A stretch of DNA of 21,166 nucleotides, from contig MNCI01008335.1 of NCBI GenBank assembly GCA_015680685.1, forward strand, positions 5,423 through 26,588, read 5' to 3'. Both the position numbers and the translations under genes were made by a program. Source of the stretch: Gnetum montanum (lineage: Eukaryota; Streptophyta; Gnetopsida; Gnetales; Gnetaceae). A model generated the notes under the pieces. The model worked only from the letters and a program-made list of their open reading frames with translations. It ran no database searches and was not told the DNA's origin. Below are positions 10,075-18,700 of this stretch, in pieces (positions within the stretch are counted from its first letter, which is position 1; each line of letters opens with the position of its first letter).

Positions 10075-10170
10075 GATCTACTATGACCTTAAACTAGCAA
10101 CATGGCCTCCAAGACCTTAAACTGGTACCATGGCCCACCATGGACTTAAACTAGCAACTTTGATGCCCTA
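10075..10170 (+). repeat. 29-bp tandem repeat, locus 3 (3' untranslated region of A)
   Basis: Three units with TTAAAC cores at 10089, 10117 and 10146 (steps of 28 and 29 bp) begin just 35 bp after the pol stop. Tat-lineage elements are known to carry variable tandem repeats between pol and the 3' LTR, so the position explains the repeat. It also links loci 1 (963-1160) and 2 (6262-6350) to the same family. Confidence 0.8.
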
Positions 10171-10279
10171 GATAGCATGATTCTCATGTGGCAAGTATGC
10201 ATTGTAGTGTTATAATATGCAATGATGTTTTATATTCTTTGTCAGTGCCTCTCGAGTCAATCCTCTAGCCACCAACAAT

Positions 10280-10289
10280 AAGGGGCCAT
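10280..10289 (+). promoter_or_regulatory. Polypurine tract preceding the A-type LTR
   Basis: AAGGGGCCAT lies directly before TGAAACACC, the presumed LTR start. Plus-strand DNA synthesis in LTR retrotransposons is primed from such a purine run immediately 5' of the 3' LTR. The short tract and two pyrimidines at its end suggest decay. Confidence 0.55.
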
Positions 10290-11052
10290 TGAAACACCAT
10301 AAAAATTTTCATGTTATAGCCAATCTTCATCATGTAGCTTTCACCCCATGAAGCCTAAGGAAAACATTCATTGTAAATGTGAAAATTGTAACCCATAATG
10401 GAAAATTTCACATACCTTATACTTTTGGGGCTGAAAAATGCCTCATAAGTGGTCAAAGCCTCATTCCTCAAGTGAAAAAAGTCATCTACTATCTATATTT
10501 TGGCTTGGAATGGTCAGAAATGCTTTTTGGAATGTGAAAAAAGGTAATTTAATGGGTTTTATGGGGGGTATACATTTTTCTACGTTGGAAACACATGTAG
10601 GGAGGTAAATCTCACCTACCCCTAGCATGGAAGGATGGGGATTTTGAAAACTTTTTCCCTTCAATGTGGAGACCACATGCACAACCTGAAAAATTTTCTC
10701 CCTTCAATGTGGAAGTTTTCCCCTAGCTTGGAAACTTCCCCTAACATGCACGCCCCAGCATGGAGCCTTCATCCCTAACATGGAAAATTCAATCCTCCAA
10801 CATTGAAAGCTAAAAAAAGAAAAAAAATCATCACTTCATGCACTCAACATTGACCAGCCACTTCAACAAGCATGGTGGAGAGCTTAGTGTGGAAGATTCA
10901 TCTTTAGTATGGAAGGTGTGGCCTAATTACTATTTATAGTAAATGAAATATCCATGGGAGGAAGCACTTACTATGTATAGTAACCCCCTAAATTTGAGCA
11001 CCATCTCAGAAAAATTCAACAGATAATTTGTAGAAAATTTACATCAAATTTG

Positions 11053-11101
11053 TAGCCATTTTTTAGCCAATTTATAGCTATTTCATAGCCAATTTATAGC
11101 C
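11053..11101 (+). promoter_or_regulatory. 11-bp phased TAGCC repeat upstream of LTR TATA box
   Basis: The word TAGC(C) starts at 11053, 11064, 11075, 11086 and 11097, an exact 11-bp step over five copies, with consensus TTTATAGCCAA. Weaker matches continue the phase at 11031 and 11108. It ends about 20 bp before the TATA box. Spacing near one helical turn would put all copies on one face of the DNA, as expected for a cooperative protein-binding array, although simple slippage could also produce it. Confidence 0.7.
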
Positions 11102-11120
11102 CCATTCATGGCCCAAATAA

Positions 11121-11154
11121 CCTATAAAAGCCAACCTCCAACACCATTTATAGG
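11121..11154 (+). promoter_or_regulatory. TATA box of the Tat-type LTR
   Basis: CCTATAAAAG at 11121-11130 is a good plant TATA box in the expected part of an LTR. Its first eight bases are repeated in inverted form as TTTATAGG at 11147-11154, so the box lies in the left arm of a small dyad spanning the likely transcription start (about 11150-11160). Confidence 0.6.
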
Positions 11155-11837
11155 TTCAGCAATTTTGTTCTAGAATTTTTAACAATTTGGTTCAACAACA
11201 TTGTACATTTTTTTCATACTTGGAAGATTTTCAAGAACTCCAGAGCTCTTACAGGTACCCATACTTTCATTCTCTTGAATCCCAATGTGGAAGCATTGTG
11301 ACCTTGAGATTTGTGAATTTTTGGTGTCAACAACACACTTGGGATTTCCAATCCCTAGCATGGAGCAATTTGGAATTCAAATTTTTCACTTTTCTCATTT
11401 CCCAATAGTGATCCAACTTGTAGATCTGAGGTTGCAATAGTGAAGGAAGGTTTGATAGCATCAAGAGTGGCTTAGCACCTATATCATGAAGCAGATCACA
11501 TTAGGTTCAATGGGCTTTGAACTCTTGTAGAAGTGAACCTCCTTTTCACTCATCTAGGCACCATTTGTACATATTTCTCTAACTTATTCTTAATTATTTC
11601 TCAAAAAAAAATTGAGTTTTGAGTTTTTTATTAAAAAGTAGATTTATTTTTTGTGCATTATTCAAATTTCTTTATATTTCCACGTTTTACATCTCATAAG
11701 TCCCTAGTTGATCTACCAAATTGGGCATGGCACCTTGAATCCCATTTCTTTCATGGAGGCCCTAGGGATTTGGGGTTAAAGAACTACTTACATCAAGGAT
11801 CCTTGATGTTTCTAGTGATCAAGGTTTTCAGTCGTAA

Positions 11838-12400
11838 CAATTATGTCTCTCAATCATTAATGAAAGGTCAAGCTATAGCCATACAACTTACAGTTTCACC
11901 TGTTGATGGCCAAGCAACCATAAACCCTAAATTCCTTGATGAACACATTAATGCAGTTAGCCAAGTGCCTAAGGGTTATGAGGTATTCATGCACTTTGAT
12001 GGAGCTTTGACCAACCATGGGGCTAGTACCACTACCATCATAACATTCACATTTGGTGAAATCTGATTCCTTACCTATCGTTTTGAATTCCCATGTACCA
12101 ACAACATAGTGGTGTATGAGGGTTTGATGAAAGGGATGATGGCAGCTCATGACCTAGGAATTAGACACTTAACGATCAAAGGTGATTTATAACTTGTGGT
12201 CAACCAAGTAACCAAGGTATATACATGTAAGGCCAAGCACTTACAACCTTATTATGACCTAGGAAAGCAATTATTACAATAATTCATAGGTGTTGATATC
12301 CAACACATACCTTGAAATGAAAATGTCATAGCCAATTCAATGGCAACATTAGCCATTAGCATGACACTAGATGTGTTTAGCAAGTTGTTCACATTAACCA
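11838..12400 (+). pseudogene. Second RNase H (aRNH-like) of element B
   Basis: Reads SLMKGQAIAIQL, then QVPKGYEVFMHFDGALTNHG, keeping the catalytic Asp (FDGA) that copy A has lost. The Glu position, by contrast, is VVYEG rather than VEYEG. The strand equivalent to KGDSQLV.N has KGDL-stop-LVVNQ, and the IPR motif has become IP-stop-N. The first part lies in an open frame (11653-12066) that extends back into non-coding LTR/leader sequence; its upstream methionine is not a real start. Expression as part of pol is impossible because of stops at 12063, 12189 and others. Confidence 0.8.
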
Positions 12401-12439
12401 TGGACTATGCTACTCCCATCACACAGGACACTAATGATA

Positions 12440-13370
12440 ACTTTGTTTTCATCATTCATACTACTCTCCCCAAGGAGTGGTATGATGATATCAAATTTTA
12501 CCTTATGCATGGAAAATCCTCACAAGGCTAGACAAATGCTCAGAAGGATTCCATATGCAAGTAATCATAGTATGTCATCATAGGTGATAACACATTATGT
12601 GATGACCCTAAAATGGCATACTTCTAAAGTGCTTAGATAAAACCAAAGTAAAAAAAATCCTAGAGGAGGTTCATGAGGGTGTTTTTGAAGGACATATAGG
12701 ACCAAGAGCTATGGCTTCTAAGATTAGATGGTTAGGCTACTATTGGCCTCATTTAGAAAATGACTACCTATAGAAGGTTAGGCGATGTGACACATGCCAA
12801 TGATATAGCAACTGTATACATCTATCACCAATTGAGCTACATACCACTCAACTAACATGGTTATTTCAACGATGAGGGTTGGATATCATAGGACCCATAA
12901 CACCTAAGTCTTCTGCATGGCATAGCTTGATCATCACCATAATAGAATACTTTAGAAATTGGATTGAGTTCATTTGCCTAAGGAATACTACATCCAAATA
13001 AGTCTACAAATTTATCCTACATAACATTATAGCCTATTTTGGCATACCCATGACCATAGTCATAGACAATGGACCATAATTTAGTAGCTAGGAAACAAAA
13101 GATTTCTACCATGACCTAAGCACTAGGCATTCTTTCTTTCCATCATATTACCCTCAAGTTAATGGACAAGAAGAAGCAAGTAACAAGGCCATCATCAACT
13201 TTCTCAAAAATATGCTCAATAATAGCAATTGCAAATGGCACAAATGGCTTGTCCATGCACTATGGGCACACATAACAACATATTGTATGGAAATTGGTAT
13301 GACCCCTTATAGTATGGTTTATGGTTCTAAAAATGTTTTCCCTCTTGAATTGTAGGTACCATCACTTTGA
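12440..13370 (+). pseudogene. Integrase of element B (zinc finger and core)
   Basis: The zinc-finger region has VHEGVFEGHIGPRA, LGYYWPHLEND and CDTC (about 12667-12795). The core keeps all three catalytic residues in one frame: Asp at 12882 (LDIIGPITPKSS), Asp at 13065 (IVIDNGP) and Glu at 13173 (YYPQVNGQEEAS). WLVHALWAH follows. Stops still interrupt the frame, for example where the Gln after DNGP has become TAA. The preserved triad makes B the better template for recognising the family. The region ends with VPSL at about 13365, where A continues into its C-terminal segment; here the Athila-type insertion follows. Confidence 0.85.
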
Positions 13371-13411
13371 ATATCCTTACCCAACTTCATCAATAATGAG
13401 TGATGAGTCGT

Positions 13412-13495
13412 GATATCGGGACTGGGATATCAGATCTGCGATATCGGGTCCATGATATTGGAGCCTACCAAGTGATATCGGACATCCAATATTGG
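13412..13495 (+). promoter_or_regulatory. 14-bp spaced GATATC array upstream of the LTR TATA box
   Basis: GATATC or GATATT starts at 13412, 13426, 13440 and 13454, an exact 14-bp step. Further members are at 13474 and the palindrome CCAATATTGG at 13486-13495. The latter is what CCGATATCGG becomes after CpG decay on both strands. D's LTR has two copies of GCGATATCGC also 14 bp apart, so the spacing is a property of the family. The position just upstream of the TATA box suggests a transcription-factor binding array. Confidence 0.75.
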
Positions 13496-13510
13496 AACCT
13501 GTCTTATTGC

Positions 13511-13521
13511 CTATAAATAAG
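13511..13521 (+). promoter_or_regulatory. TATA box of LTR C
   Basis: CTATAAATAAG lies 15 bp downstream of the last 10-bp palindrome. The identical box and 15-bp gap occur in the D LTR, which marks U3/R promoter structure. Transcription would begin about 30 bp further on. Confidence 0.8.
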
Positions 13522-13696
13522 ATGTGGGAACACTTGGTTTTGGAGGAGATAGTTAGTTTTCTTAGTCCCTTAACCTAAACTCTTGCTATTTTCCATTTCC
13601 AAAGTTAGAATTATTTCTGAGTATCCATAGTAGGAGTCATAAAGTAAATGGATCTTTATTTGAGCATTGTGTACCTGAGCACACCTTGTGTCTGGA

Positions 13697-13702
13697 AATA
13701 AA
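13697..13702 (+). terminator. Polyadenylation signal candidate in LTR C
   Basis: AATAAA within GGAAATAAAGACAAACTTT, a block conserved in the D LTR (GGAAATAAAGATGAACTTT). In an LTR the signal near the R region directs 3' end formation of the genomic RNA. Conservation between two diverged LTRs supports a role. Confidence 0.55.
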
Positions 13703-14257
13703 GACAAACTTTGTGATAGACCTTGCAACATTTAGAATAGCTTATTTATTTCATTTAATGTTATTTACACTTATTTAATGCTTTCATTAGTTAATTGGTT
13801 ATTTTTATTGATTTGTTAATTTTCAACAAGTAAGCATACTTAGTACGACCACTTCGAGCATACATGGAACACTTGGTAACCTAGTAATGACTAGCATTTG
13901 GTAATTCCAGTAGTGTTACACTAGTTCAAGATGTGTATGGAGAGTGGGAATGGATGCTGGTGTTAGGACTAGTTAAAGCATAGTTGATTAGTTAAATTAA
14001 ATTAGTTACTTGATTTTTTCATTTCTCCATTCTAAGCACTAGGAACATTAAACATAAAAAAGCATAAAAATCACATATCTCAAGTTTACTTAATCATAAA
14101 ATTGTGTCATACAAGTAAGCTTGGGAAGATAAGGATTGCCTAACCCATCCTTATTCTGTGAAGGCGCATAAGCACTTAGTCCTTGGAGTTCAACTGGATC
14201 ATGTGTGAACACTCATATTCATATGGTTAAGCATAGGGGTACCTTGCCACTCATCAT

Positions 14258-14276
14258 TGGCACCATTGTTGGGGAC
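14258..14276 (+). promoter_or_regulatory. Primer binding site of element C (tRNA-Asp type, decayed)
   Basis: TGGCACCATTGTTGGGGAC starts one base after the LTR. The Athila-type consensus complementary to the 3' end of plant tRNA-Asp is TGGCGCCGTTGCCGGGGA, and every difference is a C-to-T or G-to-A change, three of the four at CpG. This is decay by cytosine methylation, not a different primer tRNA. A host tRNA would prime minus-strand cDNA here. Confidence 0.8.
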
Positions 14277-14440
14277 TTTTTTGTTTGTGTGCTAATTAGA
14301 ACTTAGGAATTCTCCCATTATTGGAATGAGCCCTTAGGGTTAGTGATCCCAAAATCATCAAAAATAGAAGAGTATTGCACACTGAATAATTAATCAGGTA
14401 TCCTTTTTACGAAAGTGCTTCACTGCCTAGGTCCAACACA
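14277..14440 (+). other. Leader between primer site and gag of element C
   Basis: A short untranslated leader. It contains no recognisable motif beyond ordinary AT-rich sequence and ends at the ATG taken as gag start. Confidence 0.5.
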
Positions 14441-16980
14441 ATGAACAATCGGAGGTGGAGTGTATAGGATAATCCACCAGTACCCCAACAATTTCACTTG
14501 GTATACATTCATCCTAATGAGTATGTACTAGAATTTACCTTTATCCTCCACTAGGATGAACAACTACATTGGTGTGATTTAGAAGGTAACATAGTGTTAC
14601 CTTATGATCACTCAATCCCAAGCATGCTTCTTCGTGCTCTCACATAAATTGGTATGTAGCACTTACAATCGGAGTACATTGTGCATGAACAAGATTCAAG
14701 AGATCATCGACCCACAGAGGCACAATGTCAAAGTAACCTACAATAGGAGAGACATTATAAATCTATGATGGGAAAGTTTTCTCAGGACGTCCCATATGTC
14801 TTAAGTAAAAATGAGGGTGGTGAACTTACCTCAAGAGGTTTTCCACAAAACAATGTTCCTCCTATTGACTTCAGTCAAGGGGTTGTGTATTAGAATCTTC
14901 ACTCAACTATCCATAACCCAGATTTTGGTACCAATGAACATAAAGGATCCGAAAAAGGAACATAAACACATGACAAAGATGGACATTCTGATCGTAACCA
15001 CAACCGAGGCCATGACCAGTGAAGAGAAGGTAGTAGGCACCATCATGGTGCTAGTCCTTCTTCCTCTTCACCTTTATCATCTCCTTCCCCCTCTCCTTCA
15101 AGATTTGAATGCAATCGCAAGGGAAAATACCCTGAGGATAATGGTAGGCGAAATAGGAATCATAGATAAAATAGTCAAGAAAGGGAATGAGGGCATTCTA
15201 AAGAAACACACCACAAAAGGAGGGAGACTAGAGAATAGCATAGGCATCAAAGACGCCATAGACAATATGATCACGATCAACCCCTACTCACTACCCAAAG
15301 TATGCTAGATATAACTAAGGCCATTAGAATCCAACAAAGGCACCAAAAGGATAGTAGGATCAAAATATTAGACATGAACAATATCCTATGATTTGAAGTG
15401 GGATACAAAGCTGATCCTCAAAATCATCTACAAGCATTTTATGATGCATGTGCCTTGAAAAATATAGAAAATGAATGGCAAAAACTAAAGTTATTTCTAT
15501 GGACACTGATCAAGGAAGTGGAAAGTTGGTACTAGTCCTTACAACTGGAATCCATTGGTCAATGGAGTACCATGTTAGAGTTATTCAATGATAAGTATCA
15601 AACATACTCCCAAGTGTCCAACCTATGTAAGCAAATCCAAGGATGGAAACAAAGAGGACACAAACCTTTGGATGCTACCATGGGTCAATATTATACATTA
15701 TTACATCGTTTCCCTAGCCATGGTTACTCATAAAGGAAACAACTACAGCATCTCATAGATGGGCTTAGCGACGAAACATGAAGAACCCTTGGGACTTATG
15801 CCCAAGGGAGACTATCCGAGCCTAGAGCCCATCAAGTACAAAGATTATTAGAGTAAGTTACCAAAGAGGAAGGTGAGTTAAGAAAAAGAGAAAGTATGGA
15901 GAAATACAACAGAGATCCTTCCCTCTGAAAGAAGAAAGTTAGATTTTGTGAAGATGAAGAAGAGTCACCACTTGAAGAGATGGTGAATAGGAAAACTTTG
16001 TCCATTCAAAAATTTGTATTAGAAGTATCAACAAAGGTAGATCAAATGTGGAACTCCATAGATGATAAATTTTAAACCATTCTAAAAATAGTAGAGAAGT
16101 CTAGAGAGTAAAGTAGTGATCAAGAGAGAAGGAAAAAGAGAGAAGATGAATAAGCACATAACAAGGGTAAGGGCAGAGTTGCCATCATTGAAGAGGTTGT
16201 GGATTTAGACACAGAAAATGATAGTGGATGTGAGATATGCCAATATGATCATCCTAAGAGATGTTGTCCAGTAGTGTCACATCAGCAAGAGTCTAGGGTG
16301 TATGCACTAAACCCATGATTAAATAGATGGAAAACACCCCAAAGATTACCTTATCCTCAAGGTAACCCAAGGCAAATTCATCAACCTTTGACGTATTATC
16401 CGAGTGGAGCTCCACCACAACCAAATGAATAGTATCAACAATGGCAACACCCAAAATCATGGAGAATGTCACCACCACGTCAATAGTACCCTTACCATCA
16501 ACCTGACCCATACAGATACTACATGCAGTAGCCGATCTCTACATGTGACTCCACTAGTCATGTCTCTCCTTAGCCTCACTACCAAATCCATGAGTAATAT
16601 AGAACTCCTTCTCCTAGGGGAGATGTTCCACAAACATACTATCCTTCTCATCCAATTGCACCTCTTCCTCCCTTAGCTCCATTACCACCTACTCCAACTA
16701 TGTAGGATGAGCTCCCTGCCCAGTCGCATCAATGTAATGCTACAAAGGCTGTAAACCCTCAACCTATTATTGGTTCAGAAAACCACACAAAAAAGAGACC
16801 TTTTTATAGAACCAACAGTCCAACCAAATCCTGACAACCACAAGTGGTTGATTCTCTAAAGGCCTCACCATCATTCAAATCTTTAGAGCTTCCTTCAAAC
16901 CAAAGACTGCACTCAACGCACACGATCATGTTGACTCATGCCATTACCGATTAGATTAAAGCTGGTCATCTTCCTAGGAA
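14441..16980 (+). pseudogene. gag of element C (Athila type)
   Basis: Gag forms the virus-like particle that packages the element RNA. From MNNRRW at 14441 one frame can be followed, with many stops, into protease at 17420, so there is no net frameshift over about 3 kb. In order: an N-terminal region with PYDHSIPSMLLRAL; a basic Ser/Arg/His-rich stretch (14990-15270); the capsid-like domain (15392-15880) with ADPQNHLQAFYDAC, a WY..L...SI.QW...LELF helix pair and FPSHGYS; a coiled, charged region; then a zinc knuckle with Cys codons at 16229 and 16238 (CEICQYDHPKRCC) followed by a Pro/Gln/Tyr-rich linker. The 165-codon ORF at 14811-15308 is in a different frame and is a shadow. First ATG is chosen because it follows the leader and continues the frame. 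Confidence 0.75.
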
Positions 16981-17425
16981 ATTCTCTAATCTTGAGAGCC
17001 CTCTTATTTATTTATAGATCATGGGAAATGAGCCTTGCAAATATTTTTTGGATTTAGGTTCTGTTGTTAACTTAATTTATCAAGAAATGTACAAATCCTA
17101 GAACTTGCTTCCACTAAAAAAGAGTAACATTCATTTAAAGTTGGCCAACCAGTCCATAGCTGTCCCATTAGGACTAGTTGAGGACATTGTCACCACTATT
17201 TGTCGATGGTCGTATCCAACTAATTTCCTAGTGATTCAAGTCAACAATTGTAAGGGGGACTTCCGAATCATTATGGGAAGAGCATGGCTATGCACAATTG
17301 ATGCATGGCTAGAAATACATGATCTTTCCCTAGAAATATCAAAGGAAAATACATTCAAAAAGATTGAGGAGAAGAAATTTCCATGCATCGCATACAATGA
17401 CATAGAGTGTAATTACGTGTAGAAG
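16981..17425 (+). pseudogene. Aspartic protease of element C
   Basis: The active-site Asp is at 17051 in FLDLGSVVNLIY, corresponding to the CDLGASINLMP motif typical of Athila proteases, with A changed. Downstream, 17105-17422 is open and includes LANQSIAVPLGLVEDIV, a YPTNFLVIQV strand and IIMGRAWL, the second conserved part of the fold (ILGRPFL in active elements). One stop (TAG at 17099-17101) separates the two halves. In an active element it would cut the gag-pol polyprotein. Same frame as gag. Confidence 0.85.
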
Positions 17426-17429
17426 TCCT

Positions 17430-17860
17430 ACTTTGTACAACATTTAACATTTCCTGCATGCAACCAATGTGCACAAATAACTAACATACAAAGATGCCTG
17501 TATGTAGTAGCCACAAGATAGGAAGGTACCCAGTGGATAACAGTTGACCAAGAGAGAAATTCAACTATATGCATGGAACCAACTAAGAGCTTGACTTGCA
17601 CCTACATTGATAGCATAGATACATTAGAGCAAGTCTACCGGCAACTTCCAAGTACTAATACTAAAAATACCAACTAGGGGAAGTTGGAAATCCCTAATGA
17701 GTTTAAGCAATAGCCCCTTGAGTTAAAACCGTTTCCCACCAGTATCGAGTACACATTCCTTAAGAATGGAAAATTAGTAATCATTAATGCTAAGATTGCT
17801 CCCCATCAAAAAGAAATACTATTGAGGATGATAAAAAAAATGGTGGAAATCCTTTGCTTG
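17430..17860 (+). pseudogene. Protease-RT linker of element C
   Basis: Mostly linker, with stops. From 17714 the gag/protease frame shows PLELKPFPTSIEYTFLKNGK, then VIINAKIAPHQKEILLRMIKK, the conserved Athila block ahead of RT (ELKPLP..LKYAFLG ... VIIS..L...EE..LL..L). A frame change lies between 17833, at a run of eight A, and about 17860, after which RT continues in another frame. Slippage in the A-run is the simplest explanation. Confidence 0.7.
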
Positions 17861-18700
17861 GTCATATCCCAAATTAACTGGAATAGATCCCTGGATATGC
17901 TAACATTGAATTTACACTAACCCCTCCATGAAGCCTTGATGACAACCACAAAGGAAACTAAACTCAAAGCTTACGCAAGTGGTTAAGGAAGAAATTTAAC
18001 AACTTCTAAAATCTGGGTTCATCTACCCCATTGTTGATAGTGAATGGGTTAGTCCATTAGTCATTGTGCCTAAAAAGGGAGGTAAATGGAGGATGTGAAT
18101 AGACTTTAGGCTACTAAAGATTGCAACATTTAAAGACCATTTCCCATTGCCATTCGTCAACCAAGTCTTAGATACAATTGCAGGGTATTGCTACTATAGT
18201 TTTCTGGATGGTTACAATGGATATAATCAAATTCAAATAGCAGCAAAAGACCAAGCCAAGACTACATTCATGAGTCCTTGGAGGACATTTTCATATAGGC
18301 AGATGTCGTTTGGCTTGTGCAATACCCTAGCAACATTTCAACATCTGGTTCTAAGTATATTTCAGCAGCAAATAGGGAATGGTGTGGAGGTCTTTATGGA
18401 TGATTTCTCCACTTACGGAGTGGACTTCGAACAAGCATTGGGCCAATTAGAGAAAGTACTGAAATGATGTGTTGAAACCAACTTAAGGCTCAATTGCCAA
18501 AAAAGCCATTTAATGGTCCAAGAAGGCATTGTATTAGGGCATAGGATTTCACAAATAGGGATAGAGGTAGATCTTAAAAAGATTCAATTCATCCAAGAAA
18601 TCACTTGTCAACCTGAAACTATAAAATACATCTAATCATTCCTTGGACATACTGGCTATTATAGATTCTTCATAGAGAAATTTTTGAAGATTGCAAAACT
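17860..18700 (+). pseudogene. Reverse transcriptase domain of element C
   Basis: It begins with WSYPKLTGIDPWIC, equivalent to the WS.ADLKGISP block, and continues KSGFIYPIVDSEWVSPLVIV, PKKGGKWRM-stop-IDFR and DHFPLPFVNQVLD. The fully open part (18147-18467) contains FLDGYNGYNQI, KTTFMSPWRTFSYRQM, FGLCNTLATFQ and the catalytic FMDD at 18393-18404 followed by FSTYGVDFEQAL. After the stop at 18465 it runs on with NLRLNCQKSHL, GIVLGHRISQIGIEVD and FLGHTGYYRFFI. FMDD followed by FS.YG and the order of motifs place it in the Athila lineage, different from element A (YVDD). Five or more stops prevent expression. Confidence 0.88.

Larger units (their letters stand above)
6622..10289 (+). mobile_element. 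Tat/Ogre-type Ty3/gypsy element A, internal region (decayed)
   Basis: Domains in order are reverse transcriptase, RNase H, a second RNase H, then integrase with a C-terminal segment. The second RNase H is the hallmark of the Tat/Ogre lineage of plant Ty3/gypsy elements. The gag and protease regions expected upstream are not visible: the sequence passes directly from repeat locus 2 (ends 6350) into pre-RT sequence. Several frameshifts and many in-frame stops mean no product can be made. A 29-bp repeat (10075-10170), a polypurine tract (10280-10289) and an LTR follow, as expected for the 3' end. No 5' LTR or primer site is identifiable in the window, so the left part has been lost or replaced. 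Confidence 0.85.
10290..11690 (+). repeat. LTR of the Tat-type family (3' LTR of A or 5' LTR of B)
   Basis: The left edge is set by TGAAACACCATAAAAATTTT following a polypurine tract. Inside are a long U3, a phased 11-bp repeat (11053-11101) and a TATA box (11121-11130), then transcribed R/U5-like sequence with T-rich runs near 11600-11650. The right edge is uncertain: no clear terminal CA followed by a primer site is seen, and my estimate of about 11690 rests on the change into sequence leading to B. U3 contains short dyads such as GGAAGTTTTCC...GGAAACTTCC at 10711-10739, a 14-bp direct repeat (CCCTTCAATGTGGA at 10657 and 10700), and words shared with the 2870-5900 array. The short ORFs across here are not credible genes. 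Confidence 0.55.
11838..13400 (+). mobile_element. Tat-type element B, truncated pol remnant
   Basis: Sequence collinear with 8138-9720 of element A starts around 11838, shortly after the LTR, with everything from gag through the first RNase H missing. By eye the two copies agree at roughly four bases in five. B ends abruptly at 13400: up to CATCAATAATGA it follows A (9713-9724), and then an unrelated Athila-type LTR begins. The rest of B should lie beyond element C, outside the window. LTR followed by B, directly behind A, is the layout expected from a dimer sharing one LTR, with a later internal deletion in B. Confidence 0.75.
13401..14256 (+). repeat. 5' LTR of element C (856 bp)
   Basis: It begins TGATGAGTCG and ends CTCATCA, so the ends form a 7-bp inverted repeat TGATGAG/CTCATCA with the usual TG...CA termini. 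The right edge is confirmed by a primer site one base later, and the whole is alignable with the inverted copy at 19288-20309. Conserved blocks are a GATATC array, TATA box, an AATAAAG block with GTACGACCACTTCGAGCAT in the middle, and CATAGGGGTACC near the end. Few CpGs remain compared with the D copy, consistent with greater age. Confidence 0.9.

Noticed and set aside
11725-11750. Primer binding site for element B at TGGCACCTTGAATCCC
   Set aside because: It does not fit the acceptor and T-arm pattern of a tRNA 3' end and is not preceded by a clear LTR terminal CA.
14811-15308. 165-codon plus-strand ORF, the longest in the window
   Set aside because: The gag frame (from 14441) runs through this stretch in a different frame and continues into recognisable capsid and zinc-knuckle motifs. 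This ORF has no such motif and its long openness follows from the biased Ser/Arg/His-rich gag sequence.
16293-16676. Overlapping ORFs on both strands
   Set aside because: Shadows of the Pro/Gln/Tyr-rich linker of gag; the gag frame explains the sequence.
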